Origin: an uncultured Candidatus Poseidoniales archaeon
GTDB lineage: Archaea > Thermoplasmatota > Poseidoniia > Poseidoniales > Thalassarchaeaceae
DNA: 64,000 nucleotides
Reading direction: 5' to 3'
Assembly: GCA_902601345.1 (NCBI GenBank)
Contig: CACKMK010000005.1
Coordinates: 1-64,000, forward strand
The notes under the pieces are model-generated. The model was given only the letters and a program-made list of their open reading frames with translations. It had not been told where the DNA came from and searched no databases. Positions 27,096-36,142 of this stretch are shown here, piece after piece (position 1 is the first letter of the stretch; each line of letters opens with the position of its first letter). A program made the translations under genes and the position numbers.

Positions 27096-28645
27096 CTCCA
27101 CGCTAGATGCCTAACTAGTGACCCATAGATAATCCCAGACACAGCTAAGCTCTCTTCGTTGAATCTGTCCATGTTATCCAGGTAGGTGTGGTACTCCAAC
27201 GATCCAGAACCATAGCAGAGCATCGCTTTCCCAAACTCGCCCTCCTCTTGATGCACTTCGTAAACGAATGGGGCATGATCTGAATTGTAGGGCATCTGCT
27301 CTGATTCTAGTTCTCTCACCGTAATGCCATACTTTTCGTAAAGCTCTGGGTAGGAAGATGAGAACTCCTCCACTAGGCCTTTGATATGACGAACATCAGT
27401 TTTGCTATTGCCTTGTAGGACAACCCCTGAGTTCCTCTCTGCATCAACGTGGTTCATATCGAGATTGATGTACAATCTGAGGTTTTTAGCGAGGTCATCC
27501 CTATGCTTGTCCACCCACTCCTTAGAACCCCACAGGCCTTCTTCTTCGCCACCCCAAGTGCAGAAATACACCGTCATCTTCGGGTCACCGAGTTCAGAAT
27601 GAAGAATTCCGAATTGCCTGGCTATCTCCATCACAGTTGCTGTTCCTGCGGTGTTGTCCACTGCTCCCTGGCCATTATACACCGTGTCGTGATGAGCGCC
27701 GATTACAATCAATTGGTCAGTCTCCCCCTCTAGGATTCCGCAGGGAACATGTATGTTCCCATTGTTCTGGTTGTCCACGTCGACTTGGAATCCAAGCATG
27801 CCGCCAGAATTTACAACCTTCTCTGAAATCTGCTCCCCGACGCTTCTAGATACCATCACGAAGCCAATATCGTAGGGCCTCTCCTCGAACTGAGTAATAT
27901 CCAGCGATTTCGAGTAGGGGATGCAATCTCCGGCAACCAAATCGTCGCAGTTCTGCCTAGAATTTACAGTGATCAATCCTCTGAGGCCGTTTTCCTGAGC
28001 TCTCTTCATCAAGACCGTGTTGCTTTCCGTTCCAGCCTGCCCGCCCTCCCCATCACGAAGCCATACTATGCCGACCCCATTGCTTGCGACGTCCCAGTCC
28101 TCAGATTCATTCCCCATTCCGAGATCTACGACCTCAACATTACTGCTGGCAGGAATATCTACGCTTCCGCTGTACCCCTGAACAACGAAGTCCACGGTAT
28201 GCTGGAAGTTCGTCTCTTCTCGATTAATATCTGCAACCGTACAGGGAGTGGGCCCCCCGAAAACCCCTCCAAGGGTACCAGAGTTACAAATCATTAGTTC
28301 GAATGAATTTCCCATGTAGTACAACGGGACCTCAAACTCCTCAAGAGTGGAAGGAAGCCCGCTGTTTGAGAAGTTGGTCTTGATAGATTGAGCGGCGTTC
28401 TCCTCTTCGACAGTACCTGAAAGCCTCCCTCCCCAGACTGGATCTCCTAGATTCACGAGTCCCTGGGCATAGTCTCTGGTTTGGTTTGAGTCAAAGCCGA
28501 TAAGTTCGTATTCAGTGTCCCCGGCAACCCAGTTCGAAATCTCTTCTCCATACAATAGCCCGCCTCCTGCGGTCCCGAGGACTAACATTCCAGCAACCAG
28601 GACTGTTGATGACGGCCTGTTGAAACTTCTCAGCCATTCGTTCAT
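27092..28645 (-). CDS. Exported M28-family zinc aminopeptidase
   Basis: A 517-residue metallopeptidase. A signal anchor at about residues 13-33 directs it outside the cell. A protease-associated-like segment lies around 165-230. The M28 catalytic domain has the zinc ligands and acid residues in GAHHDTVYN, GAVDNTAG, WGGEEEGLWG, LDMNHVDAE and NSDHAPFVYE. Such enzymes trim N-terminal residues from peptides outside the cell. Marine Group II archaea are known for protein and peptide use, which suits an exported aminopeptidase. Confidence 0.9.
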   Translation of the reverse strand: MNEWLRSFNRPSSTVLVAGMLVLGTAGGGLLYGEEISNWVAGDTEYELIGFDSNQTRDYAQGLVNLGDPVWGGRLSGTVEEENAAQSIKTNFSNSGLPSTLEEFEVPLYYMGNSFELMICNSGTLGGVFGGPTPCTVADINREETNFQHTVDFVVQGYSGSVDIPASSNVEVVDLGMGNESEDWDVASNGVGIVWLRDGEGGQAGTESNTVLMKRAQENGLRGLITVNSRQNCDDLVAGDCIPYSKSLDITQFEERPYDIGFVMVSRSVGEQISEKVVNSGGMLGFQVDVDNQNNGNIHVPCGILEGETDQLIVIGAHHDTVYNGQGAVDNTAGTATVMEIARQFGILHSELGDPKMTVYFCTWGGEEEGLWGSKEWVDKHRDDLAKNLRLYINLDMNHVDAERNSGVVLQGNSKTDVRHIKGLVEEFSSSYPELYEKYGITVRELESEQMPYNSDHAPFVYEVHQEEGEFGKAMLCYGSGSLEYHTYLDNMDRFNEESLAVSGIIYGSLVRHLAWS

Positions 28646-28709
28646 GATATCTGGTACTCAGTACTTTCCAACACTATTGAACCCATTCCAATATAGTACG
28701 TGGCAGGAG

Positions 28710-29291
28710 TCAGTCTTCCAACGGGACCTCTTCTCCCGACCATCTTCTACCGATGGAGTGATCAATATCCAATTGGTCTAGAATCCTAGCCACAACGAAG
28801 TCAACCAGATCATCGATACTTTCAGGAGAGTTGTAGAATCCAGGGCTAGCAGGCAAGATTACGGCCCCCCATTCAGACAGATTGAACATCGCCTTGAGAT
28901 GAGGGGTTGAGTACGGCGCTTCTCTTGGGACAATTATCAATTTCCTCCTCTCCTTCATAGCCACCAGTGCGCTCCTGGTTGCAAGGTTATCACTAATCCC
29001 GGCCGCGATTTTACCTATTGTGGTGCCACTTGCAGGGCAGACGACATAGGCATCGAATCTAGCGGAACCAGAAGCGGATTTTGCGGCAAGATTGCCATTG
29101 TCCTCTAGTATGACTCCGTCCATAGATGCCAACTCACTAGGAGTCATAGAACACTCCAGATCGAGGTTAATTGCACCAGTGCCGGTCACAATTAGCCTCA
29201 CGGACCACTTGTGTTCAACTAAGGCTTCTATGAGTCTCACGCAGTACTTCGCTCCGGACGCTCCGGTAAGTGCCACAACCACCTCGGGCAT
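28710..29291 (-). CDS. ubiX: UbiX-like flavin prenyltransferase
   Basis: A 193-residue flavoprotein of the UbiX/Pad1 family, which attaches a dimethylallyl group to FMN to make the cofactor of UbiD-type decarboxylases. Signatures are VVALTGASGAKYCVRLIEAL at the N-terminus, VCPASGTTIGKIAAGISDNL in the middle, and the conserved VPREAPYSTPHLKAM. ATG 29291 gives the normal family start; ATG 29315 would add eight residues. No UbiD partner is seen in the window. It follows the aminotransferase gene by about 45 bases. Confidence 0.9.
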   Translation of the reverse strand: MPEVVVALTGASGAKYCVRLIEALVEHKWSVRLIVTGTGAINLDLECSMTPSELASMDGVILEDNGNLAAKSASGSARFDAYVVCPASGTTIGKIAAGISDNLATRSALVAMKERRKLIIVPREAPYSTPHLKAMFNLSEWGAVILPASPGFYNSPESIDDLVDFVVARILDQLDIDHSIGRRWSGEEVPLED

Positions 29292-29336
29292 ACACTCGGG
29301 TATGCCACCCTCCATTCAATGGTTTGCTTTCTATAA

Positions 29337-30527
29337 TCAGAGAGATCTACTCAGACATTCTGCTAGGAACTCGTACTCTTCCAAGTGATTGTAAAGCTGT
29401 GCAGATATTCTGATGTACCTCTTGTTGTGATGCCTCCATGGGAAAACGGGAACTTGGATTCCGAATTCATCTAGCAGAAAGTTGTGATAAGGATCCCCCT
29501 CCAGACTCATTGGCCCCACATTCCCTTCACCCGGCATCTCAACGGCTGCAATGGAGGACACCATTGAGTCCGGTACAGGCGGACTAGTACCTAATGCTCC
29601 GCATAGAATCTTCCTCCCTTGTATGGCGAGTGCCCTGTTATTCTCCATTATTTCCTTCCAACCCCCATCTAATAGGCTCCCAAGGAATTCTATTGCGTGG
29701 GGAATGCAGAGCCAGGCAGTAGGATCTTGCGTTCCCGGCCATCCGAACTCATACTCGAATTTCTCCTGATCTGTGCCCTCGAAGCTGTGTCCATGGCTGA
29801 TACTTAACGGCCTTACCAGACCTTTCCTATCTTCTCTTATGTGTAGAAATGCAGAGCCCTTTGGGGTGCATATCCATTTGTGGCAGTTTCCAGTGCAATA
29901 TGCTGCATCCATTGCAATCAGATCAAGCGGGACTATGCCAGGACCGTGTGCAGCATCCAGGAGCACGTCAACGCCGGCTCCCTGTATATCCCGTACCAGT
30001 TTCTCGAATGGCATTCTAAGTCCAGTCGCGCTCGTTACCGTATCAATCATCGCGAGAACGGTCTTTCCGGTTACTTTGGCCATAATCAAATCGAGTACCT
30101 CTTCCTCGTCCCTTACTCTGAACGGAATATCCACCACGACGGTTTTTGCGTCCGACCTTTGAGTTACGAAGTCAACAGCATTCCAACAAGCTTGGTAGCT
30201 GTGATTGGTAACGATAATCTCGTCACCCGGCTTCAAATCCAGGCTCCTCAGGACTGTGTTTACACCTTCTGTCGTATTTTTTACGAATACAAGACCTCCC
30301 GGATCAGCGTTGATGAATTCCGATAGTTTACCCACGGCCCCCCTCATCAGTGGGATGTAATCTCTCTCAAAGAATCTAACCGGGTCACTCTCGATTAGGT
30401 TCCTAAGTCTGCTCTGCTCCTCTAGGACAGATACTGGAGTCGCTCCGAAAGAACCGTGGTTTAGGAAGCAGGTTTCGGGATCAAGAATCCAGTGTCTAGC
30501 TAAATCGCCCCTTTTGGGTCTGGTCAA
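29337..30527 (-). CDS. Class V aminotransferase, isopenicillin N epimerase-like
   Basis: A 396-residue PLP enzyme. The cofactor lysine sits in GNCHKWICTPKGSAFLH near residue 215. The N-terminal FLNHGSFGATP is typical of the isopenicillin N epimerase-like branch, and DVLLDAAHGPG carries the Asp that contacts the PLP ring nitrogen. The branch includes cysteine desulfurase-like and racemase-like enzymes with varied substrates, so the reaction is unknown. TTG 30527 is chosen because it overlaps the lipB stop as TTGA; an upstream in-frame GTG lies at 30548 inside lipB. It belongs to the lipoate/2-oxoacid dehydrogenase operon by position. Confidence 0.85.
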   Translation of the reverse strand: MTRPKRGDLARHWILDPETCFLNHGSFGATPVSVLEEQSRLRNLIESDPVRFFERDYIPLMRGAVGKLSEFINADPGGLVFVKNTTEGVNTVLRSLDLKPGDEIIVTNHSYQACWNAVDFVTQRSDAKTVVVDIPFRVRDEEEVLDLIMAKVTGKTVLAMIDTVTSATGLRMPFEKLVRDIQGAGVDVLLDAAHGPGIVPLDLIAMDAAYCTGNCHKWICTPKGSAFLHIREDRKGLVRPLSISHGHSFEGTDQEKFEYEFGWPGTQDPTAWLCIPHAIEFLGSLLDGGWKEIMENNRALAIQGRKILCGALGTSPPVPDSMVSSIAAVEMPGEGNVGPMSLEGDPYHNFLLDEFGIQVPVFPWRHHNKRYIRISAQLYNHLEEYEFLAECLSRSL

Positions 30528-31177
30528 ATTACCATCTCCGGAGACCACTCAACAGGTTCCATGGGGGTCCTGCCGAGAATCTCTTCACAGGTCTCGATAA
30601 GACAACTCTCAATCTTGTTTATGTCTATGTCGTATCCTAACTTTGACAGACTAGTGTGCTTTCCTGCTGGAATCCCGCAGCATTCTATCCCCTCAACTCG
30701 ATCCTCCGGGGTATCGATGTTTATTGACATTCCATGCCTGCTAACCCAGTGGAGGAAAGACAGCCCGATCGAGCAAACCTTGTGGCCGTCAACCCAGGCT
30801 CCCTGCATCTCTGGGTCTTTGTAGGAAGTTATCCCACACTCCTTTAGCGCCTCTATCGCCCAATCCTCTAGGCTTCCTATCACTCCTCTTACGCTCTGCT
30901 CTTGGACTTTCCACTTTATGATCGGATAAACGACTAGTTGCCCCGGTCCGTGCCAGGTCACCCCTCCCCCCCTATCGGTCTCAGTAGTTGGATAGCCTTC
31001 AATCGAGACCTCTTCTCTAACAGCCTTTGGGCCGATAGTAACTACTTCTGGATGCTGAACAAAGATCAGCGTGTCTTCTATTTCCCCTGCAATCCTCTTC
31101 TTTTGGAGGTCCTTCATCAACTCAAAAATTATGTGGTATTCCACGACTCCACACCTTAGTACGGCGACTCTTCCCAT
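30524..31177 (-). CDS. lipB: Lipoyl(octanoyl) transferase
   Basis: A 217-residue LipB that moves octanoate from acyl carrier protein to the lipoyl domain lysine of E2. Family motifs are TDRGGGVTWHGPGQLVVYPI near residue 65, QGAWVDGHKVCSIG near residue 120, HGMSINID, and the catalytic cysteine in ECCGIPAGKHTSL near residue 164. ATG 31177 (MGRVAVLRC) was chosen over TTG 31189 inside the E3 gene. It works with LipA upstream in the same operon and supplies the lipoyl group needed by the E2 encoded between them. A seven-base C run at about 30966-30972 is in frame. Confidence 0.95.
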   Translation of the reverse strand: MGRVAVLRCGVVEYHIIFELMKDLQKKRIAGEIEDTLIFVQHPEVVTIGPKAVREEVSIEGYPTTETDRGGGVTWHGPGQLVVYPIIKWKVQEQSVRGVIGSLEDWAIEALKECGITSYKDPEMQGAWVDGHKVCSIGLSFLHWVSRHGMSINIDTPEDRVEGIECCGIPAGKHTSLSKLGYDIDINKIESCLIETCEEILGRTPMEPVEWSPEMVI

Positions 31178-31185
31178 CAGAAACC

Positions 31186-32619
31186 TCAACTTATGTGGAT
31201 AGCATGGCCTAATGTCTTGAGAACGCTCTCATGGAATGCCTCCGACAAGGTGGGATGAGCATGGACCGTCCCAGCCACGTCTTCCAGTAATGCGCCCATC
31301 TCTAGTGCGAGAACGAATTCCGAGTGTAACTCGGCTACGTGGCTGCCAACGGCCTGAACTCCCAGGATGACGTGGTCGGACTCCCTAGCAGTCACTCTGA
31401 TGAATCCCCCAGTCTTTTCCGCTTCAAGACTCAAGGCTCTTCCGTTAGCAGCAAGAGGGAATTTTCCGACTATGATTTCCTCTCCCCTCTCTTTGGCTTC
31501 TTCGGGAGTCAGCCCTACTGAAACAATCTCAGGCTCAGTGAAAACTATTGCAGGAATTGCGACCTTGTCGAATTCCCTCTTGTGTCCAGCAATAATCTCT
31601 GCGACCATCTCTCCCTCAGCACTGGCCTTGTGAGCCAGCATGGGCTCCCCAGATACGTCCCCAATCGCGTAAACTCCTGGTACCGATGTTCTGCATTGTC
31701 TATCAGTTCTAATGAACGTACCTGAACCGTCCATCCTAGCTCCGATGTTCTCCAGACCCCAACCCTTCGTGTTGGGTTTCCTTCCAACAGTGACTAATAC
31801 CTTGTCCACTTTCAAGGTCTCTTCAGAGCCATCTTTCTCGAATGTTACCTCGACCTTCCTGGATGCCCCTTTGCCTTTGATCTCAGCACCCCTGGCTAGA
31901 GATTCGGTATGAACCGTCACGTTGTTTTTCTTCAACCATAGATCCAATGGCCTGACTATTTCCTTATCCATTATTGCGAGAATAGCTTCCATGCCTTCAA
32001 TAACTGTTACTTCGGTACCGAGTTTTGAAAGGGCGCAACCCAGTTCTAAACCTATGTAACCTCCTCCAATTATTGCAATGCTACTAGGTAGAGAATCCAT
32101 ATCTAGAGCTCCTGTAGATGATAGGATAAACTCCTCGTCACAATGCATGAAAGGGAGGTCGATGTGACTGGAGCCCGTCGCGATAATCACGTTTTCAGCT
32201 TCGATTTTTATTACTTCACCATCATTTTCTACGGTACAGGTCTTGGGGCCGTCGAACTTTGCCCAACCCTGAACTAACTCTGCACCGGCCGCCTTTAGGA
32301 GTCCTTCAACTCCTTTGTTCAGCCTATCTACGATGGAGTCCTTCCAAGATACCAGGGCCATCATATCAACTTCGGGCTCACCTGAAACAGAAAGACCCAT
32401 GTGCCCTCCTTCTGAGTGAAGACGAAGATTCTCGAACCTCTCAGCAGCATGAATAATTGCCTTACTTGGGATACAACCCCGAATAAGGCAGGTACCACCT
32501 GCTTTGTCGCCCTCAACTATCACGGTATCAAGGCCCAACTGGGCAGCCCTGATCCCAGCCACATATCCTCCCGGACCGGCGCCTACCACCAAGACTTGGC
32601 ATTTTTTTGATATGACCAT
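31186..32619 (-). CDS. lpdA: Dihydrolipoyl dehydrogenase (E3)
   Basis: A 477-residue flavin disulfide oxidoreductase that reoxidises dihydrolipoamide on E2 and reduces NAD. It has the FAD motif GAGPGGYVAG at the N-terminus, the redox disulfide C44/C49 in GGTCLIRGCIPSK, the NAD motif GGGYIGLELG near residue 185, a second FAD site YAIGDV, and the catalytic His-Glu dyad in HAHPTLSEA near the C-terminus. All key residues are present and length is standard. It lies 7 bases after the E2 stop. Confidence 0.96.
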   Translation of the reverse strand: MVISKKCQVLVVGAGPGGYVAGIRAAQLGLDTVIVEGDKAGGTCLIRGCIPSKAIIHAAERFENLRLHSEGGHMGLSVSGEPEVDMMALVSWKDSIVDRLNKGVEGLLKAAGAELVQGWAKFDGPKTCTVENDGEVIKIEAENVIIATGSSHIDLPFMHCDEEFILSSTGALDMDSLPSSIAIIGGGYIGLELGCALSKLGTEVTVIEGMEAILAIMDKEIVRPLDLWLKKNNVTVHTESLARGAEIKGKGASRKVEVTFEKDGSEETLKVDKVLVTVGRKPNTKGWGLENIGARMDGSGTFIRTDRQCRTSVPGVYAIGDVSGEPMLAHKASAEGEMVAEIIAGHKREFDKVAIPAIVFTEPEIVSVGLTPEEAKERGEEIIVGKFPLAANGRALSLEAEKTGGFIRVTARESDHVILGVQAVGSHVAELHSEFVLALEMGALLEDVAGTVHAHPTLSEAFHESVLKTLGHAIHIS

Positions 32620-32626
32620 AAGAACC

Positions 32627-33877
32627 TCACATGAATATTAGTGCCGGATTCTCCAGCATTCTCTTTAGGTGCTGAATAAGTGATGCACCATCCGCACCAT
32701 CAACAACTCTATGGTCAAAGGCGCTTGATAGGTTCATTATCCGGCGAATCACTATTGCACCATTCCGGGCCACCGGCATCTCTCTAGCCTTGTGCACTCC
32801 AAGGATTGCAACTTCCGGATGGTTGATGATGGGGGTGGCCCCTAATCCCCCTTCCCTACCAAGACTTGTAATTGTAAATGTGGATCCTGTTAATTCGTCC
32901 AAGCTCGCACTTCCATCTCTTGCAGAGCCAGAGACTCTCTGCATTTCAGAAGCCGTCTTCCAGATATCCATGGACTCGACGTGCTTAACCACGGGGACAT
33001 ATAGCCCTCTATCCGTTTGCGTGGCTATTCCCAGATTTACTGCGGCATTCCTGTTTACCACTCCGGCCTCATCATCGAAGTGGGCATTGCACTCCGGGTG
33101 ATCGGGCATTATTTTCGCCAATGCTATCATTATGAAAGGCAGATAGGTCAATTTAGGCTGGATTTCGTCTCTTGTGGAATTTAGAATCTGTCTCAGACTC
33201 TCTAATTCTGTTATATCCACTTCCTCGAAATATGAGAAATGAGGGATCCTGCTCTTTGAAAGGCTCATCTGCTCGGAGATCTTTCTTCTTAGACCCACAA
33301 CTTTCACTTGCGTCACTTCTGTCCTCTTCAGAGAATATGCCATAGGCGGTGCACCAGAGACTGCTCCCCCAGCGGCAATAAATGCGTCAAGATCTGCATG
33401 CCTGATTCTGCCCGCTGGTCCTGAACCTCTCACGTTGGATAGGTCTACATCATTCTCGCGCGCTCTCTTTCTAACCGCAGGACTGGCGAGAACTCTTCCT
33501 ATTTGGGTTTGGATTTCGGAATGGACAGGCTCGAGTGCCTTGGGGGCTGGAGCGGGCTCGGGTGCCTTGGGCGGATCAGGATCAGAAACCGGCTCTTGCT
33601 CTTCGGTATCTTCTGCCTCCGGACCCGCTCCCTCGCCTTCAGAATCTATTTCCATAAGGCTAGAACCAACGGCAATCATGTCTCCTACATCTCCGCTCAG
33701 GGAACTAATGATTCCACTAACTGGGGAGGGAATAGTCACAGTAGCCTTGTCTGTCATGACATCCACGATCGGATCATCCTCGGATACTGAGTCACCTACT
33801 GAGACGTGCCACTGGACAACCTCCCCTTCAACTACTCCTTCACCTATGTCTGGTAACTTGAAAACGAAACTTCCCAT
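32627..33877 (-). CDS. 2-oxoacid dehydrogenase E2, dihydrolipoamide acyltransferase
   Basis: A 416-residue E2 core enzyme. Domains in order: one lipoyl domain (about residues 1-78) with the lipoyl lysine K44 in MTDKATVTI; a Pro/Glu/Ala linker; a peripheral subunit-binding domain (about 128-168, ASPAVRKRARENDVDLSNV and GPAGRI); and the catalytic domain (about 185-416) with the active-site His and Asp in DHRVVDGADGA. It transfers the acyl group to CoA and scaffolds E1 and E3. Single-lipoyl organisation and sequence resemble branched-chain 2-oxoacid enzymes. E1 and E3 genes flank it with gaps of 1-7 bases. Confidence 0.95.
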   Translation of the reverse strand: MGSFVFKLPDIGEGVVEGEVVQWHVSVGDSVSEDDPIVDVMTDKATVTIPSPVSGIISSLSGDVGDMIAVGSSLMEIDSEGEGAGPEAEDTEEQEPVSDPDPPKAPEPAPAPKALEPVHSEIQTQIGRVLASPAVRKRARENDVDLSNVRGSGPAGRIRHADLDAFIAAGGAVSGAPPMAYSLKRTEVTQVKVVGLRRKISEQMSLSKSRIPHFSYFEEVDITELESLRQILNSTRDEIQPKLTYLPFIMIALAKIMPDHPECNAHFDDEAGVVNRNAAVNLGIATQTDRGLYVPVVKHVESMDIWKTASEMQRVSGSARDGSASLDELTGSTFTITSLGREGGLGATPIINHPEVAILGVHKAREMPVARNGAIVIRRIMNLSSAFDHRVVDGADGASLIQHLKRMLENPALIFM

Positions 33878-33878
33878 C

Positions 33879-34889
33879 TTAGTCCTCCTGTGTTTGCGCT
33901 ATTGCCGCGGCAATCCTAGTCGGCCCGGGCATGTAATCCCATTCAGTAGTATGGGGGAAAGGTGTGTCCCATCCAGTTACTCTCACGATGGGACTCTCGA
34001 GGTGGTAGAAGCACCTCTCCTGAATCGATGCTGACATCTCCGCTCCGAACCCGCTAGTCTTGGGGGCCTCATGCACAATCACGCACCTGCCAGTCTTCTC
34101 AATCGAACCAACTACAGTTTCCTTGTCCCAAGGAACAAGAGTTTGCAAATCTATCAGATCACATGAGAATCCGCTGTCTTTGATTGCCTGCTCACACACA
34201 TGTACCATGGCCCCCCAAGATATTACAGTGCATTCGCTCCCCTCCAAGGCCATTCTAGCCTGGCCAAGTGGGATTCTGTACTCTCCCTCTGGAACTTCTG
34301 CCTCCGGATGATCAGCCCAGGTTGGAACTTTGTGCGGATCCCCGTAGAATGGTCCTCTATAGCATCTTTTGGGCTCGAAGAATATTACTGGGTCGTTGCT
34401 CTCAACTGAGCTAATCAACAGGCCCTTGGCATTGTAGGGAGTCGAACAATAGACAACCTTGAGCCCTGGTGTGTGAGTAAATTGAGACTCAGGGGATTGG
34501 GAGTGATGGTGCCCCCCTCTAATTCCACCGCCAGCAGGGGTCCGCAGTGTGACTGGTGACCAGAATTCTCCGCCTGACCTATGTCTGATCTTGGCCATCT
34601 CATTCACAATCTGATCGTATGCTGGGAAGATATAGTCTGCAAATTGAATCTCCACAATCGGTCTAAGCCCATTCAGCCCCATGCCAAACGCGGTAGCGGC
34701 GATTCCGCCTTCTGACAGAGGCGTATCGAATACCCTATGGTCTCCGTGCTTCGATTGTAATCCGTCTGTGGTCCTGAAAACTCCTCCGAAGTAACCAACG
34801 TCCTCTCCGAAGATAATCACATCAGGATCCCTATCGAGCATAATGTCAAGAGCGCTGTTCAGCGACTGGATCATATTCATGTTCGTCAC
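33879..34889 (-). CDS. 2-oxoacid dehydrogenase E1 beta subunit
   Basis: A 336-residue transketolase-like E1 beta. It begins with NMIQSLNSALDIMLDRDPDV and carries the conserved GEDVGYFGGVFRTT, FDTPLSEGGIAATAFGMGL and PAYDQIVNEMAK stretches found in pyruvate and branched-chain dehydrogenases. The C-terminal domain has WDTPFPHTTEWDYMPGP. With E1 alpha it forms the thiamine diphosphate-dependent heterotetramer that decarboxylates the 2-oxoacid. It is separated from E2 by one base and from E1 alpha by two bases, so one transcript encodes the whole complex. Confidence 0.95.
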   Translation of the reverse strand: MTNMNMIQSLNSALDIMLDRDPDVIIFGEDVGYFGGVFRTTDGLQSKHGDHRVFDTPLSEGGIAATAFGMGLNGLRPIVEIQFADYIFPAYDQIVNEMAKIRHRSGGEFWSPVTLRTPAGGGIRGGHHHSQSPESQFTHTPGLKVVYCSTPYNAKGLLISSVESNDPVIFFEPKRCYRGPFYGDPHKVPTWADHPEAEVPEGEYRIPLGQARMALEGSECTVISWGAMVHVCEQAIKDSGFSCDLIDLQTLVPWDKETVVGSIEKTGRCVIVHEAPKTSGFGAEMSASIQERCFYHLESPIVRVTGWDTPFPHTTEWDYMPGPTRIAAAIAQTQED

Positions 34890-34891
34890 GA

Positions 34892-36127
34892 TTAACCACC
34901 CATCATCTCATCATGTTGTTCTTGTAGATGCCATGGAACCTCTTCGTAAACTTCGGTGAAGATAGTATCTGCTGATGGGTACGGGCCGTTGGCCAGATCC
35001 CCGAACTTTACAGCCTCTTTGTATGCTTCCACAACCTCTGAATCTATCTTTTCCTCAAGCCCAGAATGACTCTCCTCGCTCCACTCTCCGATATTGATTA
35101 GATGCTCCTTGAGCCTTACCACGGGATCCCCCCCCGGCCACTTCGTATGTTCATCTCCGGGCCTATACCTGCTGGGATCATCGCTACTACTGTGGGCCCC
35201 CGTTCTGTAAGTGAGCACTTCGATATGAGTTGCACCTGCTCCGGAAGCAGCCCTTTCTCTGGCCCATTTGGTTACCGAATATAGTGCCAAGAAATCATTC
35301 CCGTCCACTCTAATGGAGGGCAGCCCATAGGGAAGGCCTCTAGAAGCGAAATCACCAATTCCAGTTGCGAAGTTAGCATGTGTGGAAATTGCCCACTGAT
35401 TGTTCACGACATTCAGAATTACCGGGGCATTGAAAACACTGGCAAAATTCAGAGCATAGTGGTAATCGCCCTCTGCACTGGCTCCGTCACCTATCCACGT
35501 GATCGTCACCTCGTCAAGACCCTTGTAGCTGGAAGCTAGTGCCACTCCAACTGCCTGACTGAACTGAGTCCCGACTGGACTCGAAACAGAAATGAATCTC
35601 CCTTCCCTGTAGGAGTAGTGTACTGGCATCTGCCTGCCCTTGATGTTGTCTTCCTCATTACCGATGCAATGGCAAATCATGCTGACCATGTCCCTTCCTC
35701 GGACAAACTGAGCTCCTGGCTGTCTGTATGTGGGGAAAATCCAGTCTTGATCCTGGAGGGCCATTGTCTGTGCGATAGCCACTGCCTCCTCACCTAGTGA
35801 CCTCATGTAGAATGAAAGCAACCCTGTCCTCTGCATCTTCATCATCCGATCATCGAATATCCTAAGCCTAACCATATGCTCCAAACCGTTTCGCAACTCC
35901 TCAGAGGAGAGTCCTGGGTCCCATTCCCCTGAAGCCAAACCATCGTCATCGAGAACCCTGACTAGACCATTTGCTAGCTCTGTGGTATCTTTGAATTCGC
36001 AAGTTTTTGGATCCGGCATGGAGAAGTCCCCTGGCTTCCATGGCCAACTATCGAAACTAGCCTCCTCTCCCGGTCTGAATGGTGCATCCGGGACTCGGAT
36101 ACTCCCCTTGCTACCGTCTGCCGCCAT
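34892..36127 (-). CDS. 2-oxoacid dehydrogenase E1 alpha subunit, branched-chain-like
   Basis: A 411-residue thiamine diphosphate enzyme. The ThDP signature runs from GDGASAEGDYHYALNFA to VVNNQWAIST near residues 215-250. Stretches such as KGRQMPVHYSYREG and SSPVGTQFSQAVGVALA, and the phosphorylation-loop-like RTGAHSSSDDPSRYRPGDE, are closer to branched-chain than to pyruvate dehydrogenase E1 alpha. ATG 36127 is used; GTG 36130 is adjacent. An eight-base C run at 35128-35135 (G on the coding strand, WPGGDP) is in frame here, unlike the other G8 runs in the window. Confidence 0.93.
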   Translation of the reverse strand: MAADGSKGSIRVPDAPFRPGEEASFDSWPWKPGDFSMPDPKTCEFKDTTELANGLVRVLDDDGLASGEWDPGLSSEELRNGLEHMVRLRIFDDRMMKMQRTGLLSFYMRSLGEEAVAIAQTMALQDQDWIFPTYRQPGAQFVRGRDMVSMICHCIGNEEDNIKGRQMPVHYSYREGRFISVSSPVGTQFSQAVGVALASSYKGLDEVTITWIGDGASAEGDYHYALNFASVFNAPVILNVVNNQWAISTHANFATGIGDFASRGLPYGLPSIRVDGNDFLALYSVTKWARERAASGAGATHIEVLTYRTGAHSSSDDPSRYRPGDEHTKWPGGDPVVRLKEHLINIGEWSEESHSGLEEKIDSEVVEAYKEAVKFGDLANGPYPSADTIFTEVYEEVPWHLQEQHDEMMGG

Positions 36128-36142
36128 CACCGTACCCCCTAT